This document shows positions 1 to 5,737 of a stretch of DNA of 5,932 bases, piece after piece. Positions within the stretch are counted from its first letter, which is position 1, and each line of letters begins with the position of its first letter. A program made the translations under genes and the position numbers. The notes beneath the pieces are model-generated. The model saw nothing but the letters and a program-made list of their open reading frames with translations, did not search any database and was not told the origin of the DNA. The DNA lies in the NCBI GenBank assembly GCA_030150085.1, contig JASLGJ010000473.1, positions 1 to 5,932 of the forward strand, in the 5' to 3' direction. Origin of the DNA: Candidatus Elarobacter sp. GTDB taxonomy: Bacteria > Vulcanimicrobiota > Vulcanimicrobiia > Vulcanimicrobiales > Vulcanimicrobiaceae.

Positions 1-967
1 CGACGGCGCTCAGCGCGCCGTCGGCGCCGACGCTCAGGAGCGACAGCGCCGAGGCGTGCAGCGGGTCGGCCGGCGGGGTGCGGAAGGGCGGGACGGGGAC
101 GGGCTGGGGCAGGTTCGCATAGCGCATCAGCCCCTCGTCGGTGACCAGGAGCCGGTTGCCGGCCAAGGCGGCGCCGAACGGAAAGAACCCGACCGGCTGG
201 GGCGTCCCGCTCACCGTGCGGGTCGCCAGGTCGATCGTCGCCACGGAATCGCCGGCCTCGTCGACCGCGTAGGCCAGCCGCCCGCCGGGCGCGAGCACCA
301 GCGTGCCGGGAAAGCTGTGGTTGAAGTCGCCGAAGGCCGGGTCGGTCGGGCCGGGGACCGCGATGAGGTGGCGCTCGTCGGGCGTCAGGCGGCCCTGGGC
401 GTCGAGGTCGAAGGCGAAGACCTTGTTGCTCGGCCCGCCCGCCGCGAGCACCAGCGTGTTGCCGGCCCGGGCCGGGTCGGCGACGGCCAGCAGGCCCACC
501 CAGTACGTCTCGTCGGCCGGTGCCGCATAGCGGCTGACGACCGTCATCGAGGCCGTGTCGACCACCGCCAGCGCGTAGCCACCGGTCGCGTTGGGGTCGG
601 TCAGCGAGCGGACCTTGCCCTCGCGCTCATCGTCGTTGGTGACCACCGCGAAGCGGCCGTCGGGGGTCAGCGCGACGCCCAGCGCGTTCATCCCGGTCAG
701 CACGCTGCGCCCGGCCGGGCGCACGATGCGGCCCGAGGGCAGCACCGCGTCGAAGAGCGTGCCCCCGCGCAGGCTGTGCCCGGCGGGCAGGTTCCCGGCC
801 GGCGCGGCGTAGGTCACGGCGACCGGAACGGGGCGGCGGGCAGCTGGAGCGGCGTGGCGAGCCGCGACCGGAGCGCGGTGGCGGGGCGCGGCGGCGGCCG
901 GGACGGCGCACGGCAGGGCGACCGCGGCGGCGAGGCCGGCGAGCGCGGTGAGACGGCGGATCGACAC
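1..967 (-). CDS. Secreted YVTN/YncE-like beta-propeller protein, 3' end beyond the window
   Basis: The frame is open for 322 codons from a GTG at 967 to the left edge, so the C-terminus is missing. Residues 1-27 look like a Sec signal peptide: Arg-Arg at 4-5, a hydrophobic Leu/Ala stretch at 6-19 and an Ala-rich cleavage region near 24-28. An Ala/Pro/Arg-rich linker follows to about 50. Propeller-type blades are then visible: NALGVALTPDGRFAVVTND (94-112) with ALAVVDTASMTVV (132-144), a weaker blade at 156-190, and TLVLAPGGRLAYAVDEAGDSV (221-242, key Gly and Asp turns) with ATIDLATRTV (243-252). The TPDGR/VVTN pattern is the hallmark of YVTN repeats. The function is probably extracytoplasmic binding or scaffolding. 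In several uncultured phyla such propellers precede an alkaline-phosphatase-like domain, which here would lie off the window. An in-frame GTG at 1021 would only add a charged tail before the signal, so 967 is preferred; a weak GGCGGG lies about 15 bases upstream. It sits 61 bases downstream of the MocR gene, so probably co-transcribed. Confidence 0.8.
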   Translation of the reverse strand, partial: MSIRRLTALAGLAAAVALPCAVPAAAAPRHRAPVAARHAAPAARRPVPVAVTYAAPAGNLPAGHSLRGGTLFDAVLPSGRIVRPAGRSVLTGMNALGVALTPDGRFAVVTNDDEREGKVRSLTDPNATGGYALAVVDTASMTVVSRYAAPADETYWVGLLAVADPARAGNTLVLAAGGPSNKVFAFDLDAQGRLTPDERHLIAVPGPTDPAFGDFNHSFPGTLVLAPGGRLAYAVDEAGDSVATIDLATRTVSGTPQPVGFFPFGAALAGNRLLVTDEGLMRYANLPQPVPVPPFRTPPADPLHASALSLLSVGADGALSAV

Positions 968-1028
968 GGGCGCCCGCGTTCGTCCCGCCTGTCGTGGAGT
1001 CCGCTCGTGCGGAGCGAGCACGGCGGCG
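968..1028. other. Short intergenic gap between MocR gene and propeller gene
   Basis: This 61-base gap contains only small competing hairpins around 1000-1016, such as TCCGC/GCGGA around TCGT and CGCTC/GAGCG. No T-run follows on the minus strand, so I see no convincing terminator. Continued transcription into the propeller gene is plausible. Confidence 0.4.
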
Positions 1029-2465
1029 CTACGCGTTCAGCGCGCGCCCGAGGCGTGCCGCCGCTTCGAGCAGCTCCGCGTCGTCGAGGTCGCCGAACGA
1101 CAGCCGCAGCGCGGCCGGGCCGCTTCGGCTGGGGTACAGCGGGTCGGCCGGCATGACCAGCACGCCCTCGCGGGCGCAGGCCTCGAACGCGGCCTGAGTC
1201 GACAGGCGCGCGGGCAGGCGCAGCCAGACGTTCGTGCCGGCCTGGGGCGGGCGCACGTCGGCCCAGGGCAGCGCGCGCGCCAGCGCGTCGACGAACAGGT
1301 CGCGCCGGTGGCGGTAGAGCGCGCGCGCACTCTTGAGGTGGCGCGGGTAGGCCGGACCGCGCAGGAAACGCCACAGCGCGCGCTGCGTCAGCGTCGAGGT
1401 GAACGAGTCGGTGCGCACCTTGGCGGCCTCGATCGAGGCCCGCATGGTGCCCTTCACGCGCAAGTAGCCGATCCGCAGGGCCGGGAAGATCGACTTGGAG
1501 AGCGACTCCATCATCACGACCCGGCCGTCGGTGTCGTAGGCCGCCAGCGGCGGCGGGGCGGGCTCGTCGTAGGTGAACGTCCAGCCGGTCTGGTCCTCGA
1601 GGATCACCACGTCGTGGCGCCGCGCCAGCTCGACGATCGCGCGCCCGCGGCGGGCCGGCAGCACCAGCCCGGTCGGGTTCTCGGCGATCGGGCAGATCGC
1701 GAACAGGCGCGGGCGGTACTCCGCGAACACCCGCTCGACGTCGTCGATGCGCACCCCGTCGGCGTCGCTGCGCACCTCGACGTAGCTCGCCCCGCGCGCG
1801 TCGAACACTCCCAGCGTGCCGGGATAGGTGGGCGACTCGGACGCCACCACCGCGCGCTCGGCGAGCAGCACCGAGGCGATCAGGTCGGCGCCCTGCTGCG
1901 CGCCCGAGGTGACGATGATCTCGTCGGCCCGCGCGTCGCAGCCGCGCGCCGCCAAGCCCTCGGCCAGCGTGGCGCACAGGTCGGGGTCGCCGGTGTTGGC
2001 ACGGTACTGCATCGCCTCGGGCGGGTCGTCGGCGAACGTGCGCTGCATGGCGCGCGAGAAATCCGCCAGCGGAAAGGTCTCGGGGGCGGGGTGCGCGGTG
2101 GCCAGCGAGATGACGCCCGGCGCGCGCGCCTGCGCCAGCCGGTCCATCACGCCCTCCATCCGCTCGCCTCGCGACAAGAGCGAGGGCTCCCAGGTGCGCG
2201 CGAACGGCTCGGCCGCCGGGCGCTGCGGCGCGACGAACGTGCCGCGCCCGACCCGCGAGACGATCCGCCCCCGCGCGGCCAGCGTCTCGTAGGCCTGCGA
2301 GACGGTCACCAGCGCGACGTCGAGCTGCTCGGCCAGGCTGCGGATCGGCGGCAGGCGCTCCTCGGGCGCGAGCTCGCCGGCCTCGATCGCGGTCGCCAGC
2401 GCGTCCGCGATCTGGACGTAGAGCGGGCGCGCGTCGCGCGGGTCGAGGGCTATCGCCGGCAGCAT
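1029..2465 (-). CDS. MocR-subfamily GntR transcriptional regulator with aminotransferase-like PLP domain
   Basis: The 478-residue product has the MocR architecture. An N-terminal GntR winged helix-turn-helix spans about 10-80 (PLYVQIADALATAIEAGEL, then LPPIRSLAEQL and TVSQAYETLAARG). A linker runs to about 115, then a fold-type I aminotransferase-like domain to the end. Visible PLP-site features are TSGAQQG (186-192), Asn263 in ENPTG, Asp291 in LED, Lys324 in SLSKS (expected Schiff-base lysine), Arg331 in ALRIGY and Arg454 in LRLSF (expected carboxylate-binding Arg). Family members bind DNA directly and use PLP adducts with amino-type effectors as the signal; most are not active transaminases. 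The Tyr usually found two or three residues after the PLP-ring Asp is absent: here the segment is EDQTGW. The ATG at 2465 lies 28 bases after the response-regulator stop without a clear Shine-Dalgarno; the ATG at 2470 is out of frame. The target and effector cannot be told from sequence. Autoregulation or control of neighbouring genes is typical but inferred. Confidence 0.92.
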   Translation of the reverse strand: MLPAIALDPRDARPLYVQIADALATAIEAGELAPEERLPPIRSLAEQLDVALVTVSQAYETLAARGRIVSRVGRGTFVAPQRPAAEPFARTWEPSLLSRGERMEGVMDRLAQARAPGVISLATAHPAPETFPLADFSRAMQRTFADDPPEAMQYRANTGDPDLCATLAEGLAARGCDARADEIIVTSGAQQGADLIASVLLAERAVVASESPTYPGTLGVFDARGASYVEVRSDADGVRIDDVERVFAEYRPRLFAICPIAENPTGLVLPARRGRAIVELARRHDVVILEDQTGWTFTYDEPAPPPLAAYDTDGRVVMMESLSKSIFPALRIGYLRVKGTMRASIEAAKVRTDSFTSTLTQRALWRFLRGPAYPRHLKSARALYRHRRDLFVDALARALPWADVRPPQAGTNVWLRLPARLSTQAAFEACAREGVLVMPADPLYPSRSGPAALRLSFGDLDDAELLEAAARLGRALNA

Positions 2466-2493
2466 CGCATCGGGCCGCCGCGCCGCGCGCCCC

Positions 2494-3180
2494 TCAGCGC
2501 TCGTCCAGGCGGTACCCGATCCCGCGGACGCTGGAGATCGCGAGCGGCGCGCTGACCTCGGTCAGCTTCTTGCGCAGCGCGGCGACGTGCACGTCGACCA
2601 CCCGCGTCGGCACGCCCGAGACGTCGTTCCAGACCCGTTCGAGGATCTGCGCCCGGGTCAGCAGCTTGCCGGCGTTCTCCGCCAGATACCACAAGAGCCG
2701 GAACTCCAGCGCGGTCAGGGTCGCGCTCTTGCCGCCGTGCTCGAGGGTGTGGAAGTCGCGCACCAGGGTCGCGCCGCCGGTGCTCAGGCGGCCGTCCTGG
2801 TCGCTCTTGCGCGAGCGCTCGCGCCGGCGCAGGAACGACTGCACGCGCGCCACGAGCTCGTTGCCGTTGAACGGCTTGCGGATGTAGTCGTCGGCCCCCA
2901 GGCCGAGGCCCTTGAGGACGTCGTTCTCGCTGGAGTGCGCGCTCACCATGAGGATGAACGCGTCCGACGAGTTCGCAAGCGACGTGCACACGTCCAGGCC
3001 CGAGATGTCGGGCAGCTCGACGTCGAGCAGCACCACCGCGGGCTTGAAGAGCGGCTCGGCTTCGAGCCCGGCCGAGCCGGTCGCGGCCAGCCGCACCTCG
3101 TAGCCCGCCTTCTCGAGGATGACCTTCTCGAACTGGGCCACGTCGGCGTCGTCCTCGACGATCAGGATCCGGTCCGACAT
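2494..3180 (-). CDS. OmpR/PhoB-family two-component response regulator (orphan in this window)
   Basis: The product has 228 residues, the normal length for the family. The receiver domain (about 3-118) has the acidic pocket Asp10-Asp11 in ILIVEDDADV, phosphoacceptor Asp53 in VLLDVELPD, Ser80 in MVSAHS, the switch aromatic Tyr99 and Lys102 in IRKPF. A basic linker (RRRERSRK) leads to a C-terminal winged-helix DNA-binding domain (about 140-226) with LTALEFRLLWYLAENAG, LLTRAQILERVW, VVDVHVAALRKKL and the terminal hairpin SVRGIGYRL. All phosphorylation residues are present, so it should act as a phosphorylation-dependent transcription factor in the cytoplasm. Its ATG at 3180 shares one base with the malic enzyme stop (TGATG), which indicates co-transcription and probably translational coupling. 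A GGGA lies about 8 bases upstream inside the preceding gene. No histidine kinase is encoded nearby, so its partner is unlinked or outside the window. The same frame stays open far upstream through the malic enzyme, but that stretch has no protein-like character. Confidence 0.95.
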   Translation of the reverse strand: MSDRILIVEDDADVAQFEKVILEKAGYEVRLAATGSAGLEAEPLFKPAVVLLDVELPDISGLDVCTSLANSSDAFILMVSAHSSENDVLKGLGLGADDYIRKPFNGNELVARVQSFLRRRERSRKSDQDGRLSTGGATLVRDFHTLEHGGKSATLTALEFRLLWYLAENAGKLLTRAQILERVWNDVSGVPTRVVDVHVAALRKKLTEVSAPLAISSVRGIGYRLDER

Positions 3181-4631
3181 CAACGCGTCCCGGCGGGCTC
3201 GGTCGCCGCCTCGTCGTCGGGTATGAGCAGCTCGCGCCGGGCCACGCCGTCGTCGATGGCGGCCTGCACCACCGCCTGCGCGACCGCGTCGACCACCCGG
3301 GTGTCGAACACGCTGGGGATGATGTACTCGGCCGAGCGCTCCTCGCCGACGATGCTCGCGATGGCGCGCGCGGCGGCCAGCTTCATGCCCTCGGTGATGC
3401 GCCGCGCGCGGCAGTCGAGCGCGCCGCGGAAGATGCCGGGGAAGGCCAGCAGGTTGTTGATCTGGTTGGGGAAGTCGCTGCGCCCGGTGCCGATCACCGC
3501 CGCGTAGGGCCCCGCCAGGTCGGGCATCACCTCGGGGGTCGGGTTGGCCATCGCGAACACGATCGGGTCGCGCGCCATCGTGCCGATCCACTCCGGCTGC
3601 AGGATGCCCGGCGCGCTCACCCCCACGAACACGTCCGCGCCCACGAGCACTTGCTGCAGCGTCCCGCGCCGGTTCTCGCGGTTGGTGTGCTCGGCCAGCC
3701 AGGTCCAGTGCGAGTTGGCGTACGTGTCCTGGCGGTTGATCGCGCCGTCGCGGTCGACCGCGATCACGTCGCGCACGCCCGCGGCGAGCATCATCTTGAT
3801 GGTCGCGGTGCCGGCCGCGCCGCTCCCGGTCAGCACGATGGTGAGGTCTTCCATCCGCTTGCCGACGACCGCGGCGGCGTTCATCAGCGCGGACAGGATC
3901 ACCACCGCGGTGCCGTGCTGGTCGTCGTGCATCACCGGGATGTCGAGCTCTTCGACCAGACGCCGCTCGACCTCGAAGCAGCGCGGCGCGCTGATGTCTT
4001 CCAAGTTGATGCCGCCGAAGATCGGGGCGATGCGCTTGGCGGTCTCGACGATCTCGTCGACGCTCTTGGTGTCCAGGCAGATCGGGAAGGCGTCGATGTC
4101 GGCGAACTGCTTGAAGAGCATGCACTTGCCCTCCATCACCGGCGCCGCGCCGTAGGGCCCGATGTCGCCCAGGCCCAGCACCGCGGTGCCGTCGGTCAGC
4201 ACGCAGACGGTGTTGCGCTTGATCGTCAGGGCGTAGGCCTTGTTGGGGTCCTTGGCGATCGCGCTGGAGACCCGCGCCACGCCCGGCGTGTAGACGGTCG
4301 AGAGGTCCTGGCGGGTCTTGACCGGGCGGGTGATCCCGGTCCGGATCTTGCCTCCCAGGTGGGCCAGGAAGGTGGCGTCGGAGACGTTGACGATGCGGAC
4401 CCCGTCGACCGCCTCGACCGCGTGCCGGACCTGATCGCCGACGGCTTCGCTGGGTACGTTGACGGTGACGTCCCGGGTGATGGTCGTCTTGCCCACCGTG
4501 CGAGTGTCGACCGCGCCGACCATCCCCCCCGCGTTGCCGATCGCTTGCGCGAGGATCCCGAACGACCCCGGCTCGTTGGGAGTCTCCAGCCGCATGACGA
4601 GCTGGGTGCCGATGGAAGGACTGGTCGCCAT
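3180..4631 (-). CDS. NAD-type malic enzyme with N-terminal ACT domain
   Basis: The 483-residue product should catalyse oxidative decarboxylation of malate to pyruvate and CO2 at the TCA/gluconeogenesis branch point in the cytosol. Residues 9-85 form an ACT-like regulatory domain (LVMRLETPNEPGSFGILAQ, IGNAGG, ending VRIVNVSD), the fold that usually binds small metabolites. The malic enzyme core follows: STVYTPGVARVSSA with catalytic Tyr114, LTDGTAVLGLGDIGP, catalytic Lys169 in VMEGK, metal ligands Glu211-Asp212 in NLED and Asp237 in HDDQHGTA, the Rossmann motif GSGAAG (269-274), ANPTPE (362-367) and INNLLAFPGIFRGAL (391-405). Asp293 at the end of the second Rossmann strand favours NAD over NADP. 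The ATG at 4631 was chosen because family proteins begin just before the ACT domain; an in-frame GTG at 4673 would add 14 non-conserved residues. The Shine-Dalgarno is weak (GAG about 7 bases upstream). It is the first gene of the leftward unit, and its TGA overlaps the next ATG. Confidence 0.95.
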   Translation of the reverse strand: MATSPSIGTQLVMRLETPNEPGSFGILAQAIGNAGGMVGAVDTRTVGKTTITRDVTVNVPSEAVGDQVRHAVEAVDGVRIVNVSDATFLAHLGGKIRTGITRPVKTRQDLSTVYTPGVARVSSAIAKDPNKAYALTIKRNTVCVLTDGTAVLGLGDIGPYGAAPVMEGKCMLFKQFADIDAFPICLDTKSVDEIVETAKRIAPIFGGINLEDISAPRCFEVERRLVEELDIPVMHDDQHGTAVVILSALMNAAAVVGKRMEDLTIVLTGSGAAGTATIKMMLAAGVRDVIAVDRDGAINRQDTYANSHWTWLAEHTNRENRRGTLQQVLVGADVFVGVSAPGILQPEWIGTMARDPIVFAMANPTPEVMPDLAGPYAAVIGTGRSDFPNQINNLLAFPGIFRGALDCRARRITEGMKLAAARAIASIVGEERSAEYIIPSVFDTRVVDAVAQAVVQAAIDDGVARRELLIPDDEAATEPAGTR

Positions 4632-4638
4632 CGCTGCT

Positions 4639-4651
4639 CGGTACGGTACCG
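4639..4651. repeat. Perfect 6-bp-arm inverted repeat upstream of malic enzyme start
   Basis: CGGTAC and GTACCG flank one central base, giving a 13-bp dyad. It ends 7 bases before the malic enzyme ATG (4631 on the minus strand), so it overlaps the 5' leader and ribosome-loading region. It could be an operator for a dimeric regulator. It stands out against the surrounding GC-rich sequence, but a short dyad can arise by chance. Confidence 0.35.
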
Positions 4652-4720
4652 CGGCGCATGTGTCCTCGCCCACAGCGCGGAAGAACGTCAGCTCGCGCCC
4701 TGCCCCTCGCCAGCTCCCTC

Positions 4721-4750
4721 GTCGACCTCTCCGGGCGGTCGACCGTCGAC
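4721..4750. repeat. Cluster of three GTCGAC palindromes, possible operator
   Basis: GTCGAC occurs at 4721-4726, 4738-4743 and 4745-4750. The middle copy sits in a 10-bp palindrome CGGTCGACCG (4736-4745), and the first two copies share GTCGACC with start-to-start spacing of 17 bases. The cluster lies 31-60 bases upstream of the cyclase ATG, where an operator or activator site would be expected. GntR-family and OmpR-family proteins often bind paired or direct sites of this size, but which protein binds here is unknown. Confidence 0.3.
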
Positions 4751-4762
4751 GAAAGGTCCTTC

Positions 4763-4768
4763 GGAAGG
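4763..4768 (+). promoter_or_regulatory. Candidate Shine-Dalgarno GGAAGG for the cyclase
   Basis: GGAAGG is the best purine-rich match in the leader and supports the ATG at 4781, although the 12-base spacing is long. It can pair with CCTT at 4758-4761, forming a small 4-bp hairpin that might mask it. It is only 1 base from another ATG (4770) that opens a four-codon frame. Confidence 0.4.
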
Positions 4769-4780
4769 CATGCTACAGGT

Positions 4781-5737
4781 ATGACACCGGTCACGGCCGC
4801 CGCCGCGGGAGCGCTGGGTTCGCTCGCGGTCATCGCCGCGTGCACGGGCCGCGCCCTGCGCGCGCCGGCTCTCGCGGCGGAGTCCGCCCTGGCGGCGGGC
4901 ATCGCCGCGCTGGCCACGGCGCTGGGCGGCGACGGCGTTCTGATCTGGATGGCGCTGGTGCTCGGGCTGGCCGCTGTGGCGCGCTACGCCCAGGCGGTGC
5001 TCCGGGCGAGCGGCGACGGCTCGGCCCGTCTGGTGGCCCAGCTCGAGCGCGAGAGCGCGGCCAAGAGCCGCTTCGTGCCGCGCACCCTGATCGACCGCCT
5101 GGGCTACCGCTCGCTCTCGGAGGTCGCGATCGGCGACCGCGCGACCGAGTCGATGACGGTGCTCTTCGCCGACATCCGCGACTCGACGAGCCTGACCGAG
5201 AAGCTCTCCTCCGAAGCCGCCTTCGCGCTGGTGGCCGACTTCTTCGCCCGCTCGGCCAAGGTCGTCCACGCCTACCGCGGGACGGTCGACAAGTACCTGG
5301 GCGACGGCTACATGGCGCTCTTCCCGCGCCGGGTCGAGGACGCGCTCGACGCGGCCCTGGCCCTCCAGCGCGAGGTCGCGCAGATGAACCGCGAGGCAGC
5401 CGGCCCGCAAATCGCGGTCGGCGTGGGCCTGCACACCGGCCCGGTGACCTTCGGCACGGTCGGCGACGCGCGCCAGATCGACACCACGATCGTCTCCGAC
5501 GCGGTCAACACCGCCAAGCGGGTCGAGGGCCTGTCCAAGAAGCTGGGCGTGCCGGTCGTCGCGACCGAGGACGTGATGCACGCCGTGCGCGAGCCGGCCC
5601 GCTACGTGATCCGCTCGCTGGGCCTGCAGCAGGTCCACGGCAAGCGCGACCCGCTCGACGTGTTCGCGGTCGATCTGGCCCGGGAAGCGCCGGCCGCCGA
5701 CGACGGCTCGGCCGACACCTCGAAGACCACCGTGTGA
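4781..5737 (+). CDS. Membrane-anchored class III adenylate cyclase
   Basis: The 318-residue product starts at the ATG at 4781. An upstream in-frame start at 4658 would add 41 residues rich in Arg and Ser with no domain, so it was not used. Two or three hydrophobic segments (about 5-21, 31-49 and 52-74) form a compact membrane anchor. A charged helix (83-98) and the linker SRFVPRTLIDRLG (96-108) lead to the catalytic domain (about 122-262). Metal-binding residues are Asp131 in LFADIRDST and Asp175 in KYLGDGYMALF. Lys171 and Thr236 (DTTIVSDAVN) occupy the purine-recognition positions in a pattern typical of adenylate cyclases. Transition-state residues Asn243 and Arg247 are in AVNTAKRVE. All catalytic residues are therefore present, and the homodimer should make cAMP from ATP at the inner membrane face. 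No recognisable sensory domain such as HAMP, PAS or CHASE is visible. It is transcribed divergently from the malic enzyme unit. Confidence 0.92.
   Translation: MTPVTAAAAGALGSLAVIAACTGRALRAPALAAESALAAGIAALATALGGDGVLIWMALVLGLAAVARYAQAVLRASGDGSARLVAQLERESAAKSRFVPRTLIDRLGYRSLSEVAIGDRATESMTVLFADIRDSTSLTEKLSSEAAFALVADFFARSAKVVHAYRGTVDKYLGDGYMALFPRRVEDALDAALALQREVAQMNREAAGPQIAVGVGLHTGPVTFGTVGDARQIDTTIVSDAVNTAKRVEGLSKKLGVPVVATEDVMHAVREPARYVIRSLGLQQVHGKRDPLDVFAVDLAREAPAADDGSADTSKTTV

Larger units (their letters stand above)
4632..4780. promoter_or_regulatory. Divergent control region between malic enzyme and cyclase genes
   Basis: These 149 bases separate the divergent starts at 4631 and 4781 and must hold the promoters for both directions. 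I cannot identify a confident sigma70-type -35/-10 pair in either direction, which is common in such GC-rich genomes. Symmetric elements lie within it: a 13-bp inverted repeat at 4639-4651 and a GTCGAC cluster at 4721-4750. A candidate Shine-Dalgarno for the cyclase lies at 4763-4768. Likely regulators by proximity are the MocR protein and the response regulator, but nothing in the sequence proves either. Confidence 0.6.

Noticed and set aside
1000..1016. Hairpin after the MocR gene as a terminator
   Set aside because: Stems are only 5 bp, compete with each other and lack a following T-run.
56..1156. Plus-strand open frame of 366 codons
   Set aside because: It is antisense to the propeller gene, which has a signal peptide and YVTN-like repeats; the plus-strand product is Gly/Arg/Val-rich without motifs.
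948..2555. Plus-strand open frame of 535 codons
   Set aside because: It lies antisense to the MocR gene, has Arg/Gly/Ala-rich low-complexity content and no domain; the minus-strand frame has clear GntR and PLP motifs.
3651..4784. Plus-strand open frame of 377 codons
   Set aside because: It is antisense to the malic enzyme, rich in Asp/Arg/Val/Gly with no motif, and typical of GC-rich shadow coding.
2494..4917. Minus-strand frame of 807 codons
   Set aside because: Only its last 228 codons (from the ATG at 3180) are a real protein, the response regulator. The upstream part is an off-frame reading of the malic enzyme.
4688..5638. Minus-strand open frame of 316 codons
   Set aside because: It is antisense to the cyclase, whose frame contains every catalytic residue; the opposite reading has no recognisable domain.
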